A DNA stretch of 64,000 nt from Lethocerus indicus (lineage: Eukaryota > Arthropoda > Insecta > Hemiptera > Belostomatidae), in NCBI GenBank assembly GCA_019843655.1, contig JACDQD010000006.1:13286246-13350245 (forward strand), given 5' to 3'. Positions 23,329 to 35,900 of the stretch are shown one piece after another. The translations under genes and the position numbers were made by a program. Numbering within the stretch: position 1 is the stretch's first letter; every line of letters begins with the position of its first letter. The notes below the pieces were generated by a model that saw only the letters and a list, made by a program, of their open reading frames with translations, had not been told where the DNA came from and made no database searches.

Positions 23329-26300
23329 GTTGCAATCCGTGTAACATTTTAATACAGGTTATTTAATACTGTTCTAGTTTCACTTGAATTGTCTAGCTGA
23401 ATCTATTTTTATGCAATTGGATAGTCAGGATTAAAAAGAATAATGATGTAATTGAAGTGCAGAACTCTAAATGTATTTCAATTGAACGGAGAAAGAGGTT
23501 TAGCGAGCACCTGATGAATTTTAATTGTAGAATCAAACTGAAGCACTGTTTGTTTCAGAAGTTGAATCGGTACGTAATTAAATTTATTGACATTGTAAAA
23601 GAGCATTCGGCTGCTGATTTTACGGGGTATTTAACCTCGGTATTCTCGGATCCCGAAATCGCCGCATCGATGCTACAATATTTCTTGTCTCTCAGAGGTT
23701 TTCATCGAGCGACTCTTCGACAAATCGCTAATTGAGCATTTCCTCTTCAAGCACACTATTACCCGAAGCTTCGGCCCGTGCAATGTCCTCGGTCCGGCTC
23801 TAACTGCAGTAACATGCAGTTCGTATGCGTAATAACTCGAGTTTTTCCTCGAGGGCGGAAAACGACGAGTTTTCATCCCTTGATCGGTCGTCTCATCCCG
23901 ATTTGAGTGGAATATAGTCGACGAATGAATGGATTCGAGTCGTTCCAAAGGCTGGCCGCCGGATGTTACTTCACCGAAGGTTTTCTATTCTCGAAAACTA
24001 GTTTTTTCGACACGGGCCTAGGCTCGGGCCGGTGTGCGTGCGAGCGGCGTGTTTGGTTCACGGTGGCATTGACATTGGACCCGGCGGGGAGTGCCTTGGT
24101 AGGCAGGTAGGTATAGAGGCGGTGGTAGTTCTGGTTTTGGTGGGGGTTACTCTACGGTTGCCGGCTTCAGGCTCAGCCCGCCCTCGTTCAGAACACGCTG
24201 CGCTGCCTCCAACGCAGCTCTTCCCGCCTATACTCTTCCGAAACCGGTCCGAAATCTTCCTTCCTGGAAGATGTCGTCAGTCTTAAGGTGAGCCCTTTTC
24301 GTTTCCGACTAACAACTGTATATGACCCGGGTGGTTTTCAGCATCCTCCGGCTTGTTTGGCCAGGAGATGATCTCACCATCGTTTGCCATAACTAACAGC
24401 GAGTAAATCCTTTGAATACTCATATTTAATTATAACATACCAATCGCATCTTTCCATATACATATTTGCTCGTATTTGTTTGCTTTTCCATGAATGTAAC
24501 GGTTTTTAACATCACTAACACGATTATAATTCCTAAGCCTATTATTTACAATATGATTTCATATTCTACCGTTTATCTCTAATTAAAAAGGAATATATTT
24601 TTATTTGTTGATTTAGGAAAATTTAAGAGAAAGATTGAGCTTCGTCCAATGCGATATTAGGCTGGGTTTTATTCTTATTTTAAATCCAGAAGGCATTTCT
24701 GATAAGTGGAAATCTCTAAAACATTACTTATTTAATAATGTAATTTTATTCATACTACTACTTTAGAGAGCGAATCGAATCGCTCAAATCAAAACAGTAT
24801 ATCTTCGTTCTAACTCTATAGGTATACAATTCAGCGAAAGATTCTCTATATCCTACATAATCTGGTTGGATTTTACTAGATCGTGTAATTATCTCAGGAA
24901 TGCGGACGTCACATTCCTGAGGACGCTTTCGGCTCCTTCTCTATTCCTTCTGGGAAAGGACAGTGCTGCTATGTCTTCGTCCGTGGCAAGTGTTGGCTCC
25001 ACGAGGATGCCTGTTCCGATCGTTAACCTTATATCTCATGACCCAAAATGTTGAATCGATGACGTAACTTAGAACAATTTCGTATAAATGATATTATTAG
25101 AGGGATTTATTGGTCGATCTTCAAAACACCAGTTTGAAAAATGAAGCTTAAATCGGTTGAAGCAAAATCTGAAAAGAGAATTTAAATTGTTTCCCCGAAT
25201 TTAGAGTTTTAATTCTGAGAAACACTCGTTCGCGTCAACAAACCGAAATCCGCTAATCCCTCGCCCCACATACTAACCGGAAACAGAAGAGCGTAGATTT
25301 TTCGCTACTTCCGCGTGGCCCACATTGTTGAAAGGCGTTACAATTGAAGCAGGGACAAAAACAAAGGGCTCTGTGATTCAGCGCGTTCGCGTCCCCAAAA
25401 CAGCGCTCCTGACTAACAGCACAACTTATCCAGCTTTTTATTACCGAATCTTGCAGCGCTAAAGAACAATAAGAGATTCCGAGCTGATTTCGAAATATTA
25501 AACTAATCGTAATTGGACAGTTGCAGGAGACAGTTTCGCAAATATGAAAGATCCTGAGAAAGTGTTCCGAATCCGCTTTAACGTGAATTCTTCGTTCAAT
25601 CAAGAATGGAAGGTTGAATGCCAGAGTCGAGTTTTAAGACTATTCGAATCGCCATAGTTAGGTGTATTCCACTTATTATGACTGTAACTTGCTTATATGA
25701 TGCAGCAAAAGAATATAGCAAACAGTACGGAATTAGAAATCACAAAATATATCGACTCCATTTAGAATTCATTGTAAATTGATTTATATACAACACTGAG
25801 GACATTTTCATTATTCTCTCTTACCTGTAGGATTATAACATGATTCCACAAGTTTTTGACTCAGGAAAGTAAAATATATGCTTCTGTCTATTGAAATAAG
25901 TATTTGCCCCCACTTGAGTATCGTACTTCGAGTAGTCAAAATGGTAAAAAAATTAAAGGTCAAGCATTGGGAAATCGTGAACACAAATTCCGTGATGAAT
26001 TCCTATATGTAATATTCCAGATAAGTACATCGATCCTACGTGGAAGCGCCAGCCCTTGAATACAAATAGGGACTGGGGAATGTTTTGAATTTTCCCATGA
26101 TGGCTTCTTCAGAATCAAAAAGAACCAATGACAAAACGAAAATCCAACATGGCATTGCTATATGAGTATTATAGTGAACAAAAATCCGCCTTTTATTAAG
26201 AAATGTTCAAGCCTTCCACTGGTGGGGACTAAAAATAAATCTCATTTTCTATAGGCGCCTGTCAGATCTGTTCGGGCGGGCTTAATTCGCTTGAAATAAT

Positions 26301-29300
26301 TAAGAGCGACCGATTCTAAACCCGTCCATTATTTGGCCGGGCCTTTGTCTCACTCCTTTGGGCCTTTGGAGCGGGCTTCATTTCTTTCCCACCGTCTCGA
26401 ACAAGGAGGGGTGAATAAACCCCGGGCCGGGGTTCCCGAAGGGTCCACTCGGGGAACAGGGCAGCGTCTATAAAAATTGGGCCCACAATTAAACAGGATA
26501 CGTGCGTGGGAAGGGAGGACAATGGGAGGAAGCGGGAGACCTCGCTAGGAGCAGTCCGATGCACTGGCGGTGGCCACACCGACCCGGAGAAAGTACAAGA
26601 ATTGCGCCATCCTAGACCTCTACACACGACTCTCAATCCACACGATTACACCAGCACCCATCCTTATCATTCTAGTAAACTTCTTCTCCACAAATATCAC
26701 TGTATAGAACTCCTTACTTCATAAAATTTTCAAATTTATGTGAAAAGTTCGATTCATTTTTATAAAAAAAAAGTGTTTTTCAAAGTTTTCTCTGGAGTTT
26801 TTATTATTTATACAACAATTATTTCTTGATAGGGTTTCAGCTGTAGTAGGAGAAAGAAAATTGTCTAATCTACGGTCGACGTGGGGCAGAACGTTTCCCA
26901 CGAACATGTTATGAGATTCACCCCGCGAATTACGCCATTTGCATAATAGTCTATTGGAATTGCCCGCAGAATCCATCGGTTCCTTGGCCGTATTATTTCT
27001 GTGTGCATTCTGATTCGCCGATAACTCGGCAGTTAAATAACTGGGCCTTGGTTAACGAAATCGGGAGGAACGGGACGAGGTTGCTTTTTGTAAGCCTTCC
27101 CCCCCCCCCCCATTCAAGGATGCCCGAGACCATAGCATTTAAAGCGCCTTTTAGGTTAATTATTACGCTATTAAATTATTATAATTTAATCACGTAAACG
27201 GTATGAATACATAATTGGATGGATAAACGGTTGATAGGAACGATACCGATAAAACTATAGCAAGTAATGAGATACATTTGATAATCTCCCTCGTACGAAA
27301 CCAATTCAGGGTGTCCCAAAATTATTAACATCACCTTCGCTAATTCTTAGGGTTGGCCCTGTAATTATAATCCGTGGAAAACTGCCGGGGGTTGAAGATC
27401 ACAATCGCGGGCAAAAATAACAAGCTCGACAACGCAAAGTACCGTTCGCGATTCGGATCCCGTTTTCAATTAAAACGGTAATATTCGTATTTGTTGGTGT
27501 CTCACGGAACAATGCCAGCGTCATCCGCTATGTCAATCGGTCCCGCGTTTGCGCGAAGTACGCAATAATTCCGCTTTGCCCTTAATCTATCCAGGAATTT
27601 CACCGATATATGAAAAATTTCACAGGATGTGTTAGTGACAACTACATGTCTACGTGTAGCATAACCAACGTGTAAAATAACTAAATAGACAAAATAAATA
27701 TTTCTACTATATTTTGTTCTATAATATACAATGATAGCCTCCACAAGCTGAAATATATGGCCCACTATTATATTTTGACATATCAGGTCAGTGTGCAATT
27801 ATCGACTTCCCAGTGTGACTTGATTCGAGGTCACTTTTTTTCCAATAGATTACCGCTCTAATAGTCGCGTTTTTATCGTCCCCCATTTTTATCACATGAC
27901 ATCTCCCCGGCAATTAACTCATTTATTAGACCCATCCCGATGAAAGCCGACCTTCTTTATAATTGCCCGGGCCCAATTATATAATTATAAGTGTACCTTG
28001 AATTACGGACGCACAACTGTTGTGAAACGAATCGTCAGCACAGATTTCGATATAAAAAGTAACTTCTTTTTAATAGATTATTATTTTTATCACCTATGTC
28101 TCGCATTATCTTTAAACAGCAGTCTAATTTGTTGGCAACTAATTTTCCATAACATTTTCTTAAGTTCCCTGCGATCTAATTCATCGTCTAATTGCAGCTT
28201 AATTATATAATAGCCTGTTATTGTAGTCAATTAAAAGAAAACAACCAATATTGTAAAATTAACTTATGAAACACGACTTATCAACTTATTGGATAGTTTC
28301 AAAATTTCATATTCGGTCTATTATTCATAGTGCGATACTCCTGATTCGTTTTCTTCCCAATAGGACAGTACAGAATACATTGAAAAACAGAACTTGAGAA
28401 AGTTCTAATTAAAAATAGCATCAATTGTGAACAGAAAGTGAAATTCCGCAGTGCCAAAATATGCCAACTAAATAAACGGTACATTTCACTAAACAGGCCA
28501 CCTACTAGTTTAGTACATTTTCCATGAATGGAAAACGCGAGAAATCTTTAGGACTAAAAGCGAATTTCCGAATACGCTCTCCTAATTGCAAATTGTTCCC
28601 TTCTTATTGCGTTACGTCGTCGCCTGTTTCGCAATCAAAATCGTGAACTCAAAAGAAAGGTTTCTCACATTATATATTGTATTGTTATCCCGCCGCGAAA
28701 ATATTTTTTGTTGTGACCCCTCATTTGTGCGCCACGTCTACAACTATTAATTCGATAACATTTCTGCGGGAACTCTATTGTAACTCCGGCTCGGGTGGGT
28801 TTATAGAAAATGTAATTTCTCAATAGTTATGTTCTAGGTCATTTGGTTCTAAGCTAAACAGGTTTCGACTGTTTACCGGCAGTTTTTATTTTTTAATATC
28901 AAGAGGTACCCCGATTTGTAGGAGTAGTTTTGATTTAATTTCCAACACTTGCTCAAATCAATTCGCAAGACCTAAACCTTTCAGTGGAAAATTGTACACA
29001 AGGTGAATGTCTTCATATGCAACCTCTGTGTTTGGGTTTTTACTCAATATTGTGTATAATACTATAATAAGATAATAGGCCCCATTGTCCTGCGACCATT
29101 AAGTACAATTTTCTTTCGTGCGAATATTTCCTCCGACTTTACATTGTTTGCAAACTCCGCGAAACACACTTGTTTAGACACTGTGCGCAGCCGTAGAGAG
29201 ACGTTTATATTCACATCCTATACGACAATAGCAAACCATTCGCTTTAGAGGTCGTCTGAATCTGACGCTGGAAAAAGTTCGTCTGAAGAAAATCGCACCA

Positions 29301-31817
29301 TCCGGATCCAATTTATTTAGTTAAATAAATATTGATAGTCAATTGTTAAAACTTACACAATGACTGTGTTCATCAAAATAGCACGAATTAGGTAAATTCA
29401 TTTCAGTTTAAAATTATAGTAATTATAAGATACTACGCTACATAGAACCGTATTAGGCTGTATTGTTATTGCTAGCCGTTAGGCGTAACTTACTGAAAAT
29501 TTGACAAAATATATATCCATTAAAAAGATATTCTGCATTCTGGATCTAATTCCAGAATTAGTGGACTTTGCACTTTATGGGAAATAAATCTGTAAGTTTC
29601 ATTAAATCCAGTACATGTTGTATGTAGTGCAAGTATTCCTTAACCTACCTTAACATACGTTTTATTGACAAGAAAACTATGTGTTATTAAATATTTATAA
29701 AAAAAAACAGTTGTATTCATTTGCACTTGCCCACTAATTATTTTAATGATAGGTGTTACAGTTGGTTAAAAAGCATTATCAACTCCTGATAGCCTTTCGG
29801 CGAGTAGTCGAGTGATTCTCATGCAAGTTGCAGTACAGAAGTCGTCATCAACAGAATGAAAACAATTTGTCGTTTCGCAAAAAGTTCTCGTATTTTGAAA
29901 TCAGATTAAATCGTGTCGGAGAACGATTTACGAAACGGGGATGGGCCCTGGGGGAGAGAAACGCTCATTGCGACGGTGCCTCCGCCCTATCTGATCCCTG
30001 TCTTCGCTTGAATAATGATCCGCCCCAAGCCACTGTCCCTACTCTCGACTTGTAACAATTTATGTCTTGCCATTGCTTCAGGAACAATGACGCCATTGTC
30101 CGAGCCCCCCCCCGATGTTCGCAACGCATAAATAAAACACATAAATGAACCGCGTTTAACTGGTTAACTGTTTGGGGGTTGTGCAGTTCGATTTGCCGCC
30201 AGTTATAAACTGGTAATTTACACCTGGTCGAATAGAGACGGTATACAAAAGAAATGATATAATTTCGAAAATTGTCCGACAACCGTTTCCAGATATCAGT
30301 ATTTCCACTGTATTCAAACTACTGTGTGAACGTCGAGAATCGTGCCTTAATTAAGATAAATTGAATGCCACGGAAATATACGTTTTGAGGTCCAACGACC
30401 AGTCGGCGTTTCCTGTTGTCGTACTCGTATTATGGCTTTCCTGACTGCGTAATTATTTCCCGTCGCGTTGCTCAGGAAGTGTTTTTTTTTCGAAAACAAA
30501 TAATCGATATAACCAACGAGCGTTTGATACTGTGTTCCGTACAGCACACAGGCTATGTCCTCGTTTACGACCAATTTCCGTCTGTCGTCAGATGTAATTT
30601 TTTTTACGTTTGACACCCCACAAAGCATAATCGCTGCGAATTTATGTTTTCTCTGTTTTCGATAAATTCCGTGCAAGATGGCAAGTACGGTCATAGAGTA
30701 ATTAGTCCTCACTTGAAAGCCTCGTACTAATTACGCAGCGATTTAATTATGCACAAGACCCGCCTCTGAGTACGGGGCGAGTGTTGTCGATTGGGGGGTT
30801 AGGTATCGCGATCGTTTGGTCAATAGGGAGAAACAGGAAACATATTACAATATTAGCGACGTAAAAATTAGGTGAGAACAATAATATTTTCTGTAATGCG
30901 AATTTCAGAATTATTACGGTATTTGCAGCTCAGAAATCTTCGAGGAATTTAATATCCTATGGGATTTAGTTTTACCCGTTTTAGTTTAAAGAGCTCCAGA
31001 TACTTTAATATAACTAATTATGGACAGTAAAATCCCCTTAGTAGAAGAATCTGAAATATCGAAGTCAGCGAAGGACTTTCGAAAGCACCCTTTAGAAAGA
31101 GTTTTATGGTGGTTTTATTTATCATTTTACGGGATTTTTTTTTACTTCGGTGCTTAGGAATAGCGCAAATGGGCAAGACGTCCGAACAGAGGTTCATACT
31201 CCGTGTACGATGGGTGGGTGTTTGGGTGTCCGACGGGTAGTGGCGGAGGGCCCATTGTTGGCCCATTGTTGTTTGGAATGGAAGCGTGACCGGGCCCTCC
31301 GCCCCTCCGACATCACAGCACTGTTGTGTTACGGCCAATGGTCGGTTCGAAACAGCAAAGCGCCTCTCTCGAAAATGTCGTCGACAGGACTGAGAACTGA
31401 CTGGAGACTGTGCGCAGAGGGAGGCTGTCAAGTTCTTTGACCTCTCAGGGTCAGGTTCAATGGCTTAACCAGAGGTTCCGAATTCACCGAAGGCTAATAA
31501 ATGTACAGTTACGTTATTACTCGATCGCGTTGAATAAAGGGACGCATAAAGATTAAAATCTTCAATTGCCAACTGTTTTAATCGTGAGATGAGATTCTTT
31601 AACTAGATGATTTATATGCGGTTACCTTCAACCGTTGTAACAATGCGTTATAGAAGATATTTTTAAACCTACCATTTGTTAATAATATTATATGATAAAT
31701 TTAAAACCCATTTGGCACTGTCTTATATAAATTTAATAAATTAATAGAAATAAATAACTAAATATTGGAATCAAAAATATTTATCGTTTCATCGATCGTT
31801 TGTTAATCATAACATTC

Positions 31818-32465
31818 ATTTTTCAACGAACTTATCGATTTAATGAAGAGGTTTTAAGAACTAAAAGTGCCATAACTCTTTTATATACAGACGAAATAAA
31901 TATCAATACTTCCGGAGCATATTCAGGATCGAAAAAGTAAGATAAGAAGTTTTCTCTTCGATTTGGTGAAGAACGCAAAAAAACAGTCCATTAATGGTAA
32001 ATAAGGGCAATCTAAAAAAAGGTATATTATAGTGACAAATCCACTGAAAGCTTCTGACTAATAAATAGGGTAGGAGTGTAAACAAACCTACCTTACTCCT
32101 ACGAATTCGATGTGCTCAAGTAATTCATTCGAAGGCTTTTCAAGAGAAACTGACGAATTCATAGGAGAATGTTAGGTATACTTCTGATTGTGTGTACATT
32201 CCTGTCCTGTTAGTCAGTTATTTATCAGAAACTTTCATGCGGATTTGTCACTATAATATACCTTTTTTGGATTACCCATATTTACCATTAATTGACTGTT
32301 TTTTGCGTTTTTCACCAAATCGAAGAGAAAACCTCTTATCTTACTTTTTCGATCCTCAATATGCTCCTGTATATATGCTCCATTTATTTCGCCTGTATAT
32401 AAAAGAGTTATAGCACTTTTAATTCTTAAAACCTAGGCATTGAATCGATAATTTCGTTGAAAAAT
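31818..32465. repeat. foldback: long imperfect inverted repeat
   Basis: Left arm about 31,818-32,108, right arm about 32,155-32,465, loop about 46 bases. Matching landmarks: ATTTTTCAACGAA (left outer end) against TTCGTTGAAAAAT (right outer end); CTCTTTTATATACAG against CTGTATATAAAAGAG; AAGTAAGATAAGA against TCTTATCTTACTT; GGTATATTATAGTGACAAAT against ATTTGTCACTATAATATACC; CTCCTACGAATTC against GAATTCATAGGAG. The arms differ by scattered substitutions and small indels. No clear target duplication was seen. It may be a foldback-type transposable element or a hairpin-RNA locus. Confidence 0.9.
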
Positions 32466-32486
32466 TATAAAAAAGGGTCTTTAAAA

Positions 32487-32762
32487 ATGACCGTTGAAGA
32501 CGAGGATTGGGTTTAAGGCTGTCCGGTTCTTGCGATTAATTCACTCTACACATCGGGTCGGAGGAAACAATTAGTGGGTTCAGTGTCGCAGCCACAGCGA
32601 CCATATGCATTATTCAACCAGGTTAATTACCAGAGGCCCCTTTCTCAGAACTCTCTGTCTCACGCTAACCACAGTCTTTCTCACTCCCTCAGTATCTTCC
32701 CGTCCCTCCTGCTGGTCCCACCGCCGTTACTTCCGGCCGAGGGAAGTTCACCTTGGTATTGG
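32487..32762 (+). repeat. duplicated non-coding element, copy A
   Basis: It is matched by the reverse complement of 43,064-43,317. The strongest blocks are ATCGGGTCGGAGGAAACAAT, TAGTGGGTTCAGTGTCGCAG, AATTACCAGAGGCCCC and a long block over 32,641-32,690 containing CTCTGTCTCACGCTAACCAC. Small indels separate the blocks. Open frames across it are not conserved between the copies, so it does not look coding. Confidence 0.85.
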
Positions 32763-33275
32763 ATTGGATGAACCCAGTTGTCATTGCTATATGCAAATAC
32801 CATATGCGTTTCAAAAACATTCATCTGTATCATCGACATCAGACAGTGATAATAGTAAATTTTTGTCTGTTTTGAGGTTATAATAAAAAAAAATGAGATA
32901 GACGCTGAAAATGGTACGTGTGATTTCAAGTACACAGACCCGTGGTGGACGTTTACCACCGGGGAACAAGGGGCAGAGGAAGTAGCTCATTGTCGGCTGC
33001 GATTTTTTGACACTTGTTGACGTTAGGACGCGCCAGGCGAATCTAACTGTTCTGGCAATGACTCGAAAGGAGATCACTCGAAGAATGTAATTATAACTAC
33101 ATAAAAAAAATTATAACTCGGAAGGCAATGAAAAATCATCAAAGAGTGCTAACAAAGTGCGACAGTTTTATTCTGGACGGAAATGGATGGTCTATAGTTC
33201 TTATGTTCCTTGTTACCTACAGACGGCATTCTGATATATGGTCTAATATATCGTTTTTTACATTTTATGAGATGA

Positions 33276-34373
33276 ATGAGGTTTTGTAAATTTAGTTATT
33301 ATCGATTATCTTTCCATTGTTTCAGGCTTTGTACCCTTCTCTTCTTGTGCTCGGCGCTGGGAGTTGTCGGGGCGAAGGAACAATCGGAAAATCGAGTCAC
33401 AGTGTACAAATCGAAAGTTGTTCCAAAGGCGGCTGTGATCTACTCACCGGAGGGCCGGGCGAAGAGGGAACAGCCCGGCGTAACCGGATGGAAATACGAC
33501 GGAGGAGATCTCCAGGACATCAACCAACAATATCCGATTCACACCCAGGAAAAGTTTCAGGTGGTGAGCTCATCTCTCAGGATACTACCCAGGAGGAAAG
33601 AAATAAGTCGAAACAGGAACAAGAGAAGCGAGTCCCTGACGCCAGAGTGGAAGAAACCGAGGAAGCATCAGTTCGTGACCACGTCCAGAATGGCCAAGTA
33701 CTTGGATTCCAACCCCTTGAGGTACTACCCGGGGGACAGGCAGTCCTATACCTATCATCAAGAGTACAGGAGGAGAACTGCGCCGCAGAGGAGGATCATC
33801 TACTACGCTCATCTCCCCGAGATAGTTAGGCGGCCCGCCGAGTGGGACACCAGGAGCGCCGGCCCGCTCTCTCCCGGCTATCCCCCACTGCACGAGAACG
33901 AAGTCGTTACCCGAGTCCAGTCACCGGTCATCGACGTGAGCATGAGGGACAAGTACAAGGTGCAGCACGGGGCATATTCCAGTCCGAAGATAACGATAAT
34001 CGATGTTGACCCGCCTCACCACTACCGCTACCACAGGCAGCCCCAGTACCCGCCCCACATAGACCCTTACACCGCCGCCTTCAACCACTACGAGCCTCCG
34101 CCTCCCCCGCCCCCTCCCCCGCACCCCTACCACCACCACCAGCACTATTCCAGGGTGCCTACCTACAGCAACGACGTCAGGCACCACCTACCGCCCAGGC
34201 ATATCATAATACCGCCTCTCCCGAACGGTGTTACCGTGGTCAGGAAACAGCCTTTAGATTCTCTGAGGGACGCTACAACATTGCCTCCCTCACAGCAGGA
34301 TTATACGACCACGACGCCATCTCCGACCACCGTCACTCCTTCCCCTTCTTATGAACACCCATACAAGTATTAA
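33276..34373 (+). CDS. secreted Pro/His/Tyr-rich protein, probably cuticle or matrix associated
   Basis: As an unspliced frame this gives 365 residues ending in TAA at 34,371. Residues 17-34 (RLCTLLFLCSALGVVGA) form a hydrophobic signal-peptide core with likely cleavage before KEQ. The mature part is basic with dibasic sites (GRAKR, RNRNKR), Tyr-rich stretches (LRYYPGDRQSYTYH, RRIIYYAHLPEI), a run of nine prolines near residues 275-283, His-rich segments and a Thr/Pro/Ser-rich tail. A good 3' splice site (TTTCCATTGTTTCAG, AG at 33,324-33,325) falls inside the frame, so the real start may be in an unseen upstream exon with only 33,326-34,373 belonging to this terminal exon. The frame is far more GC-rich than its surroundings, as expected of real coding sequence. 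No known family was recognised; low-complexity secreted composition suggests an extracellular structural role. Confidence 0.75.
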   Translation: MRFCKFSYYRLSFHCFRLCTLLFLCSALGVVGAKEQSENRVTVYKSKVVPKAAVIYSPEGRAKREQPGVTGWKYDGGDLQDINQQYPIHTQEKFQVVSSSLRILPRRKEISRNRNKRSESLTPEWKKPRKHQFVTTSRMAKYLDSNPLRYYPGDRQSYTYHQEYRRRTAPQRRIIYYAHLPEIVRRPAEWDTRSAGPLSPGYPPLHENEVVTRVQSPVIDVSMRDKYKVQHGAYSSPKITIIDVDPPHHYRYHRQPQYPPHIDPYTAAFNHYEPPPPPPPPPHPYHHHQHYSRVPTYSNDVRHHLPPRHIIIPPLPNGVTVVRKQPLDSLRDATTLPPSQQDYTTTTPSPTTVTPSPSYEHPYKY

Positions 34374-34844
34374 GGAGACACTAGAAGTATAACTTATGGT
34401 CATGCTGACCATAGCCAGGATTAGCTACAATGTTTTTCCTGGGAATTAATCTTCCCAAACCTAATTTAAAAAATGTGACCTTGATAGTTTCCCCCTACTA
34501 TAATGGGTATGTCTGACCGACTCCTTACCGAAATATTAAATGGTTTGGTGACAGGGTTAGTTATTCCTGTTCATTATCCTCATAATGTGGGTTGTGTAAA
34601 AATTACTAGTGACCAGAAGTTCACATTAAAATAATTTGTAATCATTATGAGAATAATGAATGAGTCATATGGAAATAACAAACTCTGCCCAGAACCAGAG
34701 GATTATCCACATATTTAAAATTCTGCAGTTTTTTTAGATTGTAGTTCTTTGTTATACTTATAGTCCCACCTATTTTGTGAAACGTCTATTCTGCTTATTC
34801 CAATTATGTAAGTGTAGTTCTTAGTATCAAATATAAAAAAAAGG

Positions 34845-34946
34845 AATAAAATAGTTGAAAAGTTCATAAATAATAAATAAGTCAATGTGATGTACTACTA
34901 TATTTCAGCTATTTTCAAAGAAATGGAATGTGTAATTTGGAATAAA
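34845..34946 (+). terminator. poly(A) signals for the secreted-protein gene (candidates)
   Basis: AATAAA occurs at 34,845-34,850 and at 34,941-34,946, about 470 and 570 bases downstream of the stop codon, in AT-rich DNA. Confidence 0.45.
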
Positions 34947-34959
34947 GAATAAAATAAAA

Positions 34960-35880
34960 TACATTTTTTAAATATAAAAAATCCTGAAATTTCAAATTTA
35001 TTTTAATTGATGATATTACTATTAACAGTAATATTATTTCCTGAAACCACAATTAAGGAAGTATAAAGCTAACATAAAATATGAAGAAGAAATAACATAA
35101 CAAGTATACATTGGTTATGAAACAATATTTTTTATGGGCCCACTCCCCCCCTCACCGGATAATTTGGTTGAAATTACTTTGCATCACCACTATGTGGTAA
35201 TTTTGTTAATACGTAAGGATAAGTATGATTTTAAAAATTTTTTGGAATGCATCATGTTAAAACATAAATATTTGCTAGCTTATTTATGAATGAAAATTTA
35301 GGAGTAACTTAAAAAAATTTCCTAAGCAAAGTAGATAGTAAAATTTTCCATTCAAGTAAAATTAAAAAAAAATGTTCTCAGCAAAGATAATAAAAGTGGA
35401 AACTGTCATAATCCCTGGGTATAATAACTATATTCTATTAATTTTTAATATTATTGTGAATTAAATTATATTATAAGTTATTTAACAAACACAAATATTA
35501 TTTAAAATATATTAAGTAGATATATTTCTTAAAAAAACAGACGTTTTGATAAGTTGAAAAAAAGAGATTTAACAATCAAATTAGGAACACATAACTTATA
35601 AGTGTGAGATTATGATTAATCTCAATGTTGGATTAATAGTGATTCTTCATAGTCTCCTCATTTGTCTAGAAATATTACAGAATTAGTACTACAGAATTAC
35701 TAGTGATTCTAAAGCCTGTGGAAATTTTGTAGTCTTAATTTTAATTTTAATTTAAGTGTGTTTAAAGAGTAATTTTTGTATAAGTAAATGTAATTTATAA
35801 TATTTCTTTAACATTATTTGTTTAAATAAATTCTTCCAAACTACCATTAATTGTAATTAAATGAAACATAATGGTTCATA
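34960..35880. other. AT-rich intergenic spacer
   Basis: Very AT-rich sequence between the convergent 3' ends of the secreted-protein gene (plus) and the coiled-coil gene (minus). I see no gene or ordered repeat in it. Confidence 0.6.
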
Positions 35881-35886
35881 TTTATT
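35881..35886 (-). terminator. coiled-coil gene poly(A) signal (candidate)
   Basis: AATAAA on the minus strand 15 bases after the stop codon at 35,901. No other canonical minus-strand hexamer lies close downstream, so the 3' UTR may be very short or a variant signal may be used. Confidence 0.35.
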
Positions 35887-35900
35887 TAGGGGGATCACTG

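Larger units (their letters stand above)
22030..33270. other. gene-free stretch
   Basis: No family-level resemblance in any open frame. The stretch contains the 42-bp repeat piece at 23.2 kb, the foldback at 31.8-32.5 kb and one copy of the duplicated non-coding element at 32.5-32.76 kb; otherwise AT-rich DNA with GC-rich islands (22.3-22.6, 24.0-24.25, 26.3-26.6 and 31.2-31.45 kb). Confidence 0.5.

Noticed and set aside
27308..27322. CAGGGTGTCCCAAAA, resembling a transposon terminus
   Set aside because: No inverted partner, target duplication or transposase remnant was found nearby.
30347..30712. 121-codon minus-strand frame
   Set aside because: No recognisable domain, and the plus strand is open over much of the same stretch; possibly conserved non-coding DNA.
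32574..32883. Plus-strand frames over the duplicated element
   Set aside because: The frames are not preserved in the second copy at 43.1 kb.
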